A stretch of 64,000 nt of DNA from NCBI RefSeq assembly GCF_022539665.2, contig NC_081335.1, positions 2,542,001 through 2,606,000 of the forward strand, in the 5' to 3' direction. The notes under the pieces are model-generated. The model made no database searches. It worked only from the letters and a program-made list of their open reading frames with translations, and was not told the origin of the DNA. Each line of letters starts with the position of its first letter. Position 1 is the stretch's first letter. The translations under genes were made by a program, and so were the position numbers. Of this stretch, positions 1-10,154 are shown piece by piece. This DNA comes from Daphnia carinata. Taxonomy: Eukaryota > Arthropoda > Branchiopoda > Diplostraca > Daphniidae.

Positions 1-961
1 CCCAGGTCGAAACGTGTTGAGAAAACGAGAACGAGCGGCAAAGGAAGTAAAGAAAAAGGACGTTTTATAACGGATTTAACTACTGCGGGGGAGGGGGAGT
101 TTTTGAATGGCTTCGACATCATCTGCACAACAATGTCGATCATAGACTCTCATACCACGCCATATACTTTTGCGATTGATTCAAGTTAGGTTTAAGCTAG
201 TTTTAAGTTTATTTTTAAGTTAGCTTAAGGCCTTGAATCGAATCGTGGGGTAGTGTTGAGCTTTTGGGGGTCTAGATCGACATTAACGTGGACGTGATGT
301 CGAAAAGTTCGAAAACTCGTTCTCCCTTTAAAGAGTTAGGTCCTTTATGGCGCCTTTTCATTTACTTTGTTGCTTCTCGACTTGTTTTTTTTTTTGGTAT
401 CTTCGATTTGGGTATTTTTTCTCGACGTTATCTGGATAATTGACTCCTTCGTTGAATGCTGCTTCAAAGCCTACGTTTCCTTTCGATTTGCGTTCAAAAC
501 TTTCTACACTGGGTGATATTGGTGGGACGTGCTATCACAAACGACGATTAAATTTTTCAGACTTTGCAGACGTGCAATTCGAATTGTTTAAAAGTCGTGC
601 ATATGGTACCAGTGCTACCAAATCTCCCGAGCTTTGAAGAAAGTCTTTTTTCGCGAATTACGGTTTCGTAGGTCGTCAGTAAAATTCATGTCTGTTTCAT
701 GTAGTTTGTTTGTTTCTTTTCTGCATGGTATTTGTCGCAATTGTTTTTGAAATTCAAGGTTTCATGAAATACATATTAATTCTGTTTAATATTATCTGAT
801 TAGTATTTGATTTATTTTATATCACCTTACAATTCAAAATTTTCTTTCAGAATAAAACCTTATTTATGTAGCTGGATTATGCGAGCATTAAAGAATGCTT
901 ATAAGCGTATTAACCAGCTATAAGGAAACGTTAGACATTGTGAAGGCCGCGATCAACGCGG
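1..961. other. 5' flank and probable 5' UTR of the DC-STAMP gene
   Basis: No convincing coding exon is seen. The stretch is AT-rich with T-runs. A pyrimidine-rich tract ending in CAG at about 850 looks like a splice acceptor, so the bases from about 851 to 961 are probably the 5' UTR part of the first coding exon. A short upstream frame starts at the ATG at 895 and overlaps the chosen start at 962. An earlier 65-codon open frame at 440-637 has no splice support and no recognisable protein, so it is left out. Confidence 0.4.
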
Positions 962-3123
962 ATGATGATAAATGTCAGGGTTAACCATCAACAGGAAAAA
1001 GCTTCGGATAGAATGACGCCTTTATTCCTGAACAGCATTCATGTTACGGAAACCGTTATTTATCATAACATACGGATCCAGTTGACGACCGAATCTCAAA
1101 AATTTGGTTTCACAACTCCATCCCGTTCGCAATACATAAAAGTTTATAGCCAAATAATAAAGCAGTTGAACTTTGGTCTTCATGTAGAACAGTTCAAAAT
1201 AATGGAGGAACCCCCGAAAAGTCCATTTTCACTCGTTGTAATACCTCAAACGAAAGATGAGTCGTTCGAAAGGTCATCTCTCTCTGTGCCTTCCGAGACA
1301 ATGTCCAATTGGCCATCCCTCCGCGGTCTCGTGACCGACTGGCAGGATCTTCTTGAACCGATGGGTGAGAACTCGGAAGATCCAGAAGATTTCGATTGGT
1401 CTGTTAGTTATTTCAAATCGACAAACAGTACCTGTATCATTCGGTTCCTCTACAGTGACACAAATAAGTTCCGCAATATTAAACTGATCTTGATCCTGAT
1501 AGTCGGAATCCTGTACGGATTACTTGCCATGGCCATTGTTCATTTCTCTTTCTCCTTCCATTTGTGGATCGCAAGTGCGTTGGGCCTTATTGTGACCGTA
1601 GCCGTTACTGTACTACTGATATTCTCTTACAGCAGTCGTTGTATTTTTTCGCTGGTGGTACCTTCGCTCGGCACTAGGCAAGGAAAAACCATTTTAATTG
1701 CTCTACTGGTTACCCAGTTAATTGCTGGTCCACTCGGCAATTTAACGTACAATATGAAACAAAGTTCACAGTCATTGTCCTGTTATGGTAACATGACTGT
1801 CAATCAAACACAAGCCATCAAGGAAGGAATCAAAATGTCGATACACAATTTCAAACATAATTTTAGCTTGCATCACTTGAATCAAGTGAAAGAAGGCACT
1901 GAAGCTGTCGTAAGTATCGGCGAAGAAATATCATCGATTATTTGCCAAATTTTCGGTTGTGGCACTGCTGCCAAAGTCAAACAACAGGTGAGTTGTAGCA
2001 TGGTTCATAACTGCCATCGTTCGTAAAGCTGATGCATATTTCTGTTTTAATAAAGGCAAAACAAACAGTGAAAGACGCTGTGAGTTACGATCAAATTAAA
2101 AACCAGATCGATAACGTCAATCAAACGATAAATCACGCCAAACAGCAACTGCACACAGCACACAACAACGTCAAAAATGAAATTAGAACCCAAATCGGCC
2201 AATTTTTTATTGTGGTCAGCATTGCCAAGTTGGCAACCATTTTCAGCCTGATCTATTTGCTTTTCTCGTGCTGGTTTTATTATCATCGATTCTTGAATAT
2301 TCTTTCCTATGACAACGACTACGCAACAGAGTTACTAAAGCGATACGATCGCCATCGTAGTGAACTCGGTAGCCCTCCGCTTTTCCCGCTCAATCTTCGT
2401 GAAAAAGCGAAAATTATTGATTCTGTTTCTCTGTCCATGTCGCCTATTGAACGAAAAGCTCTTTTCATTTCTCTGGTCCTTTACTTGGTCCATTTCGTTA
2501 TCACAGTCATTTTGTACGTGGCTGATTGGACCCTATATACTTTTATGGACATTGTCGTCCGAAATGTCAATCAAAGTAGCGGCTGGAACGAAACTACCAC
2601 TTTTCGAGTGGACTCAGTCAATTTCGAATTAGCAGTACCATTTTTTTTCGATGCTAAACAATGCATGGCGATCCCTCGCAAGATATCCAATGACACTGTG
2701 ATTGTTATTGTTGTTATTTACGTAATTTTAGCATTAGCCGTTCTATCGCAAGCGTATTGCCTTCGTCTCCGCCATTCCATCGTGGCCTATTTCTATCCGG
2801 AGAGGAATAGCCAGCGCGTCCAGTACTTGTACAATAAACTACTGAAGAAAAGGAAAAGACCAAAGATCACTTTAACCTTGCGAACACCTTCGCGCGGTCA
2901 AAGTGTCGCTAACATGGGCAAAATTCTTACAGAAAAAGGAGTTAAAAAGCGAACGTTTCGAGGTCTAGCGAAAACCCTGGGTTTGTTCCGACGCTACTGC
3001 GTCGTTTGTGGCCTTCCTGAAAATTCGGAATTCAAAAAATGTACCAAGTCTAATTGTTCTGGTGTCTATTGTCATTCGTGTTTTGACGACGTGAATAATG
3101 TCTGTCTGATTTGCCAAAGTTAA
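962..3123 (+). CDS. DC-STAMP domain-containing membrane protein (DCST1/DCST2, sneaky-like)
   Basis: Two exons, 962-1987 and 2056-3123, joined in phase 0 across a 68-bp intron, give 697 residues. Residues 1-170 are soluble and unremarkable. Hydrophobic segments follow at about 174-222 (probably two passes), at 241-260, and in exon 2 near the start, after the KALFISLV stretch and at the IVIVVIYVILAL stretch. The segment RCIFSLVVPSLG followed by a small hydrophobic stretch and a Gly-Pro-Leu turn is typical of DC-STAMP proteins. The last 45 residues hold eight cysteines in CxxC pairs, the C-terminal RING-like zinc module of the DCST1/DCST2 subgroup. Family members act in sperm membrane function at fertilisation (Drosophila sneaky, nematode spe-42), and vertebrate DCST1 is reported as a ubiquitin ligase. 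The role here is by family only. An ATG earlier than 962 is blocked in this frame, but an upstream coding exon cannot be excluded. Confidence 0.85.
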
Positions 3124-3726
3124 TTACAGAAAACTATATCTTTCGTTATTGCACAAAACTAATTTTGTTTGGGAATTATTAACGTGAAATCGCAGTTGAA
3201 TTCCATGCGTAATGTGGTGCGCAGTCTCAATCGTCAACAAATAATGAACGTTCCGGAAACTTGAGATATCAAACCAAACTAATGGGAAGGGTATCGTGAC
3301 GCAGCAGCGATTACAACGAAAAAAGACTTGTGGTTACGAGCAGCGATAAACCTATATAGAATTTCTTGCATTAGAGCAATCATGTTAACCACGATTTTTC
3401 CTGTGGTTTACTTATTTATTATTATTATTTTTTTTTTAACTACGACTACTATATAGTACATCGGATTAAACTATGCTACGTGATTGGAAACACACCACGA
3501 CTTGGACATTGAAACAAGAAATCAAGCGGTTCAAGGCATGATCATAAAATCTACCCAAGCCAGCCTTGTGTGAAAACGTTGATGAGCTTCGTGGACATTA
3601 ACTAGCCAAAACATGCTCCCGATGATATCAGAGCATTTCTGACCGGAGCTGATGTATCGTTCTCTAGTCTCCGCAACATTTCATTCGTTTTCAGATTCGC
3701 GTCGTGTTACTTGGGCGCTTCCAAAA
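3124..3726. other. intergenic region
   Basis: No coding exon is supported. It holds A/T-rich runs (3423-3440) and TATA-like words near 3350 and 3450. Part of it is presumably the 3' UTR of the DC-STAMP gene and the promoter of the next small gene. Confidence 0.4.
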
Positions 3727-4383
3727 ATGCTTGTTGTGTCAGTTATCTGTTGTGCGTTCCTAGTATTAAACGCAAATGCCTCACCAGTTCAAAACTACTT
3801 TGAACGACCATTGGCTTCCGCCAAAGAAGCCGGCCGAAGCAGTTCTGATCTAATTTTGCACGACGTATGTGATTGTCGTTTTTATTATTATTAAATTGAA
3901 AAACTATTAAAGACCCTTCCAGTTGATGGATTATTGTGCATTGTTGTGTTGGCATGCATTTTGTAAAATAACGTATGATTATTCAAGGCTAAGAAGAAGA
4001 ATGACGAGTCTAAAACCAAACTCTTCTACATTGCCCCACGAGAAATGATTGAAAGTAATCTCGTTGAAACATCCAATGAGGATTTGGAGAACCAATTTTC
4101 CAGTGTTTTGTGTGAGGCTGGCAAATCCTCAGGATGGTTGCACTGTACCGACCCAAGTGGGGTAATGTTATTTTCATATCTTCAAGTCTAATCTTATTAT
4201 CAACAATCTTTCCTGGGGATACATTGACGAACTTTGTATTTTTGTTTACAGGAAGTTGAACGATTTGAAGCAGAGAAAATTTGCCAAGCTCACGGTCAAA
4301 CACTTTGGACGTATGCTCCAAAAACGTCATATCAACCAGATTACGTGTTCTGGATATGCTCCGTATCCCGCAAGCACCGATAA
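3727..4383 (+). CDS. small secreted protein of unknown function
   Basis: Three exons, 3727-3864, 3988-4161 and 4252-4383, all joined in phase 0, encode 147 residues. The ATG at 3727 is preferred because a classic signal peptide follows at once (hydrophobic core MLVVSVICCAFLVL, small residues before Ser-Pro). A longer reading from 3652 would bury that signal. The mature part has four cysteines, two in exon 2 (LCEAG and LHCTD) and two in exon 3 (KICQA and WICSV), which may form two disulfides. The AEKICQAHG and FWICS words faintly recall the first helix and last strand of a C-type lectin fold, but the protein is too short for a full domain and I do not assign one. Splice sites are canonical (GTATGT, GTAATG; TTCAAG, TTACAG), which is the main support that this is a real gene. 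Confidence 0.65.
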
Positions 4384-5175
4384 GACGTTTTATCTTTGTG
4401 CTAATGGCTGTTGTATCGCATATGACATGGAATTTTTAATAAAAATCTGCTTACAAAAAGACTGGAAATTTGGTATACATTAATATAATTTTGGATAAAG
4501 TAATTTGTCCTGTTCATGAGAAATGAGACACTGATTAGGCTAATAGTGATATTGCATTTGAAAAGTTGCTTTAGAGCTTCATGTTTTTATTTAAAAATAA
4601 ATAACTAATGTATCGGTTGATAATACTTTGTAGCATGATATGATCTTTTTTTTACCTTGACCTTCTCTAAAACCTTTTTTTCCCTTTTCATAATTGCTTT
4701 CCGTTGCGAGAAATTTTGTTTTTCGTACCCTTACCTGCTTACCTATTAATGACTGCGACACGTGCGCTGTATTCCACTGCCAAATAGCGCAAGTTTTTAG
4801 GGTATGGGATAGCTTTTGCATACCCTTACTTCTTCCCATTAACACAATATAATATTTTCTCAAAAGAGAAAAAGTAGGTAGAGAAATGAATTAACCCAGC
4901 CTATTGTCCTTTTTTCCCCATTTCCACTGCCAAACGGTTAGTCTTTGACATACCGGTTCAGTTTGTGGCAATTTTGCATTTTGCACCTGACAGCAAATGC
5001 CGGAAAAAAAAAACTAAAAGCTACAGGGATTTTTTCCGTAAGTACCGCATAAGATAATTTTTCAACTGTTAATTTTAGTCCACAGTTTGTCAATAGAAAC
5101 CAACTCGCTTTAGTTAATCATGTTTTTGTACCAGTTCGCATTGTATATATAATAGCCTTTGTCAGCTTTCCTTCT
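4384..5175. other. intergenic region upstream of the tRNA pair
   Basis: Short open frames on both strands (such as 4591-4863, minus) have no domain, splice or signal support. Probably the 3' UTR of the small secreted gene plus the tRNA 5' flank. Confidence 0.4.
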
Positions 5176-5265
5176 GCCGTAATCGTCTAGTGGTTAGGAC
5201 CCTACGTTGTGGAAACAACGTACAACAGATCCGTAGTAACCCAGGTTCGAATCCTGGTTACGGCA
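5176..5265 (+). tRNA. tRNA-His (GTG) with an 18-nt intron, copy 1
   Basis: The 5' half is 5176-5212, the intron 5213-5230 and the 3' half 5231-5265. The mature 72-nt molecule folds as a standard cloverleaf: acceptor stem GCCGUAA with UUACGGC, D stem GUCU with GGAC, anticodon stem CUACG with CGUAG, loop UUGUGGC (anticodon GUG), T stem CCAGG with CCUGG around UUCGAAU. The interruption lies just after position 37, the canonical place for introns in nuclear tRNAs. A T-run follows within five bases of the 3' end and would stop RNA polymerase III. Box A and box B are intact. The intron can pair with the anticodon arm: 5203-5210 with 5215-5222 around a GGAA loop. Histidine identity is clear from the anticodon and from close likeness to animal tRNA-His. 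Confidence 0.93.
5213..5230 (+). other. tRNA-His intron, copy 1
   Basis: Eighteen bases, starting AAACAACGTA, that must be removed to give a normal anticodon loop. Its first ten bases complement the 5' side of the anticodon stem and loop. Confidence 0.85.
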
Positions 5266-5277
5266 CAAAATTTTTTT
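5266..5277 (+). terminator. RNA polymerase III T-run terminator, tRNA-His copy 1
   Basis: An uninterrupted run of T begins about five bases after the discriminator base, as expected for a pol III transcript. Confidence 0.75.
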
Positions 5278-5587
5278 TCCTATTCAAATTAATGCTTTCC
5301 TAACATTATTATTAAGGGGTTTAGTTGGGACGTTAAATCACATCCAACTACCTTTTACGGGTAGATATGGACAACGTTTAAAAATTTCAGTTTACGCAAC
5401 AATTATGTTAATGCAGGGAATAATTGTCAATGTTTATGAATTTAAATAGTTTTTGTCTTATTCCTGCGTCACCAAAGTGTATCAAATTAATGTGGAGAAC
5501 CGAAAGGGAATTGAAAATGACGATACATTTTCGTTGGGTCCCAGTCAAGGCGTAGTACTAAATGAGTTTCAGTAGTTATCAATTTCA
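5278..5587. other. spacer between the two tRNA-His genes
   Basis: About 310 bases with no gene seen. The sequences flanking the two tRNAs are not alike, so the pair is not a very recent tandem copy with its flanks. Confidence 0.5.
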
Positions 5588-5678
5588 GCCGTAATCGTCT
5601 AGTGGTTAGGACCCTACGTTGTGGAAACACAACGTATACAAAACCGTAGTAACCCAGGTTCGAATCCTGGTTACGGCA
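5588..5678 (+). tRNA. tRNA-His (GTG) with a 19-nt intron, copy 2
   Basis: The 5' half is 5588-5624, the intron 5625-5643 and the 3' half 5644-5678. Both halves match copy 1 base for base, so the mature tRNA is identical. The intron differs by a two-base insertion and by its 3' end. The anticodon arm and intron form a nine-base-pair hairpin (5615-5623 with 5628-5636) closed by a GAAA tetraloop, in which the anticodon GUG is paired with CAC of the intron. A T-run follows shortly after the gene (about 5683-5689). Confidence 0.93.
5625..5643 (+). other. tRNA-His intron, copy 2
   Basis: Nineteen bases inserted after tRNA position 37. It contains CACAACGTA, complementary to the anticodon and the 5' half of the anticodon stem. 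Confidence 0.85.
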
Positions 5679-6774
5679 ACGTATTTTTTTCGTATTAAAG
5701 GTGACAAGTTTTGCTTTAAAAGCCTCGGGTACTAACAGCGTGATAGCAGTCTTTTGTGATCAGTTCTTTGTTGAATTGAAAAATACTAACTATGAAATTA
5801 ATAGTGTGAGTACAATTTTCCATTAGCTTTCCTTTTCTTAATTTTTGGTACACTGGTACAACGTAATTCACAAGGAATAAACATGATGATAAAGCTAAAA
5901 CTCGCTCTGACTTTCCCTTTACCTTCAGAAATGACCTGCTCCAAGTCATGAAACGATTTGTTTGTGTAAAACGCGAATTTTTTTCTTTAGTTCGTTTACC
6001 CGATATAATCTCTTCGTACACAACAAAAAAGAATTCAAGTTCATTACTATCAACAATCGCCAAGATCACTAGTGGCCATCACCCCGTACCGTAGTTTTTG
6101 GTAACTTGCCACATGCGATTGCAGTAGAACATGAGTATGTTCACGATTGAAGGAATCCGGTTTCCCGTTTTTATTTGGCTTCACAAACTGTTGAGGTCCG
6201 TTTACAAGCTGGCAACGTTATCCAGCTTCCTTTAAAAAAATAATAATAGCGTTATCATATACTACGTCGAGTATACGTTTTAAGTTTTGAAAGATAGACT
6301 AGACATAGTCAAGGTGAATTTGAGGACTAGCAAGAACACATAAACGTGGCCTTCGGAGAGTTCTTTGACGTTGAAATTCAATAAAGAATTCAAGATACGC
6401 CTTTTTTTACTGCACATGTTTTAATAACGTGAACTTCAAATACTTCCCTCTGCTGTTGCTACACGTAATTCTTTATTAGCTCTTCATGTGCTTGCTTTCC
6501 CATCCACGACATAACTTAAGTCTTAAAAATATTGCTCGTGAATCGAATAATCAATCACGGAGTGCCGTTCATTGGGGAAAACCGTAATCACAGTTCTAAC
6601 CACATGTTGTGAGTCCTCCATTTTGCTTGAAGGTAAAAAAACGTAAATAAAGAAGTAAATAAAAAAAAGGTACAAACAAACGTGACTCATGTTGACTATA
6701 AATTGCGTGCCTTTCCCGTGAAGGTCTGCAGAGAACCATCCACTGCGGGACGAGCAATAACGCCAACCAAAAAG
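5679..6774. other. intergenic region upstream of the first ITIH-like gene
   Basis: No coding exon is supported. The minus-strand open frame 5716-6069 has no signal, domain or splice context. The right end contains the promoter of the next gene. Confidence 0.4.
6697..6703 (+). promoter_or_regulatory. TATA box of ITIH-like gene 1
   Basis: TATAAAT lies 78 bases before the ATG at 6775. The tandem copy has the same word in a similar CTATAAATTG setting 84 bases before its own ATG, which supports it as a core promoter. Confidence 0.6.
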
Positions 6775-9700
6775 ATGGCAAAAACATTTCGCCTATCGTC
6801 TCGATTGACACGGTATCTGTTCATTTTCCAATTATGGTTGATATTGGCCAGTGCGTCACCGACCAATAAAGGATGGCTTGTTCGACGTGATGTCGAAGAG
6901 TTGATTGAGAGAACTAGTGAATTCGATCAGCCAAAGGTAAGGCAAGGATTGAAGAATAAATACTTTTAAAATACAAAAATCAAATACGTTTTTACAGGAG
7001 CAAAATATCGAAAATGACCTACCACGAATTTATTTCATGGAGATTGTGTCGGATATCCGGCTGCGTTATGCCTCGACAAAAGTCACGTCAAAAGTTGCCA
7101 ACCCTGCTGACAAAGCGCAGGAAGCCACTTTTCATGTTGTTCTACCAGAAACAGCTTTCATTTCCAGCTTCTTGATGTAAGTATCATTTTTAAATTTATG
7201 AATTAAACAGATATTTTAAATATTTTAGCGCATATTAGGGAGATTGACGGGAAGGTGTACAAAGCGAGTGTAAAAGAAAAAGAAGAAGCACAAACAGAGT
7301 ACCAGAATGCTGTGGATGCGGGACTATCAGCTGCCCAAGTGACTGCAAAGTAAGTAAATTTACCAGAACTGTGAAAAAATTAGTTAAAAACTTAATTCTT
7401 CAAACGATAACGCAGTGCCCGTGATGCCAATCAGTTTACTGTGTCGGTAAATGTTGAACCGCAGGCGAAAATGCTTTTTAACTTGACGTACGAGGAGTTA
7501 TTGACCAGACGCAGAGGAATTTATGAGCAGGTAGAATTTTTTTCATTTGGTAAGCAACGTGCAATAAAGGAAATTTTTCGCTTACAAAAAGGTCATTCAC
7601 GTTAGCCCCGGTTCAATTGTCCCACAAATGAGCGTTCGAGTCAACATTTTTGAGACACTACCCATCAACAAAATCACAGTGCCTCAGCTGCGCGGCAACG
7701 ATATCGAACAAAGTCAAGACTTGAGTAAGAATTTGTTTAGCAATATTGTTGTGGCTCTGATTTCTACGTCCCATGTAACATTTGTACAGGTGAAAACGAA
7801 GTAGCCAAGATTATCCGCACAAACGAAACGGTTGTGAGCGTCGTTTACGAGCCGACAGAGACGCAGCAAATCCAATCTTCAAAGGATGGACTGCAGGGTC
7901 AATTTGTCGTTCAGTACGATGTGGATCGTTCGTCCATTGAAAGAAAAGGCGGCGAAATTCACGTATGTTTTTTAGTCTGAGAACTCCAAAGATATTTACC
8001 TCCTTTGTCAATTCAAACATAGGTGGTGGATGGCTACTTTGTCCACTTTTTTGCACCAAGTACTTTGCCGGCCCTTCCTAAACACGTCATCTTCGTGCTG
8101 GACACAAGTGGATCAATGGCAGGAACGAGAATTGAGCAAACGAAACAGGCCATGAACTCCATCCTGGATCAGTTGAGAGAAGACGATCTCTTTAGTGTCG
8201 TAGAATTCTCAACAAGCGTCGCGGTAGGTTTCATATTTGAATTCAGTAAAAACATTGATCAATAACTTATATTTTTGAATTAAGGAATGGGATTTAAGAA
8301 AACCATACAAAGGGCTTGAACCTTACTACTACAATGTTCAATTGGAGGAAACAACAGAAGTTTCGCAGAACACGACACAATTGGAAGAAAGTTTTGGCCT
8401 TCATGATGATATTTTTGCGTATCCTGTAACGGAACGTTCCATCAAAAGAGCAAAGGAATTTGTCAAAACCATGGACGTTACTTCCTCAACCAATATTAAC
8501 GATGCCCTTTTGCTTGCGCTGAAAAACAGCCAATCCGTTCAGTCACGACTTCGCCTCACGCCAATCATCATTTTCTTGACGGACGGTGAGCCCACGTCGG
8601 GTGTTGTTGACAAAACAGAAATTCTTGCCAACGTCAGGAAGGGAAACAGTGACGACGTGGTGAGCATTTTCAGTTTGGCCTTTGGTACGGGCACAGATTA
8701 CGATTTCTTGACGAAAATTTCGAGTCAAAATCGTGGATTTGCACGCAAAATTTACGAAGCTGCAGATGCCACCCTCCAGCTCAAAGGATTCTTTGATGAA
8801 GTGGCATCACCTCTACTCAACAATGTTCGCTTTGTTTATAACAAAGATGGTCCCGTGCATGATGTCACTGAGACCAACGTCCCCAACTTCTTCAAGGGCA
8901 CAGAATTCGTAGTGGCCGGTCGGATCGACCCGGATTCAAAACTGAGTGCATCTATCACTGGAACAGGAGCAAGTGGATCCTTTTTATTCCCTGACATTCA
9001 TCCACTGGACGACCACATTGTATTACCCATTCCTAACAACAGCGTTGCAGAAACCGTACCCGCTAAAAAGAGCTTTTCGTTGGAAAAGATTTGGGCGTAC
9101 ATGACGATCCAGGATATGCTAAAGAAACGTCAAATCGTAGATGATGCCAAATCTATTGCCGAATTCAATGGCAAAGCTCTCAATCTCTCTATTACGGTAA
9201 GTTTTCATGTATTAATTTATATCATCGGGTACTAAATGTCCTTTACGCTGGTACAGTACGGTTTTGTTACGCCCTTGACATCATTGGTAGTCGTGAAACC
9301 GAATAGTACTGCTGCTACGGCTGATGTCCGTCCCGCAGACGGTGGAAGTTCCGGTGTGTTATTGCACTTATATTTCTGACGAATATAGAAAAATAACAGT
9401 TTCTATCCAAATGGCAATTAGGTTTTCATTCAGCTGCCTTCTTTGCTGCTGCACCGCCGTATTATCAGGTCGGTGCTATTCCGCCTTATCTCGCCCCAGA
9501 AGGTTTGCCGTTGGTGGAGTTATTGCCTGGATTTGAAAGCCACGAGGAGTTTACCACGACGGACGCTGAGTTGACAACAGAATCAACATCGCTCCTGCAA
9601 TATAATACGTCGCCGTTTTCTGCTGACGAATGGATCACCAGTTTTGAGCACAACGCTACTCATGTCAAAATGCCAACCAGCAATGACACACTTGAACTGC

Positions 9701-10154
9701 TGTGGCAAGATGAACTGGTAAGATCTGTTATGGATTACTCAATGATTCAGGTCGTTAGAGGCAATTAATAATGATGGTTTGAACAACGATGCAGCCTGAT
9801 ACCGCGTACGGCTCGTGTTACGCAGATGGTGTCCACAATGTCGTTTGTAAATCAATTTGGAAGTGTTCGCGTTTCATGCCGGGATCCAGATCTCTCGCTG
9901 GACCTGTTTTAAATGCCGATTCCGCATGTGTAATCGAAAATAAGTGAGTTTTAATCCGCCTCATTTTATCCGTCTGGTATTCGGCCAATTTAATCATTAA
10001 CGTTTGGCTTTCCAGGTACGTCGGTATCTGTTGCCATTTGGGTTCTACGTTCTCTGATCCAGTCTTTACAGAAACTACCCTGACGTCAGAGTATGTAACC
10101 GATATTGCTCTTAATGGCGATGATGTCGTAACTGCTACTGACCTTGTCCTGTGA
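6775..10154 (+). CDS. ITIH-like secreted protein with VIT, vWA and C-terminal clip-like domain, copy 1
   Basis: Twelve exons (6775-6936, 6998-7176, 7239-7349, 7416-7530, 7592-7724, 7790-7962, 8023-8223, 8285-9196, 9257-9341, 9434-9717, 9795-9943, 10016-10154) encode 880 residues. A signal peptide (core YLFIFQLWLILASA) is followed by a VIT domain at about 55-185 and a vWA domain at about 310-500 with an intact MIDAS motif DTSGS near residue 318. Vertebrate heavy chains end in a domain with a DPH cleavage site that links them to hyaluronan; none is seen here. Instead a Pro/Thr-rich linker leads to a six-cysteine module around residues 785-850 spaced like an arthropod clip domain (SCYADG, VVC, WKC, SAC, ICC). 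The protein is probably extracellular. Its ligand is unknown. The donor of exon 9 could also lie 12 bases downstream. Confidence 0.85.
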
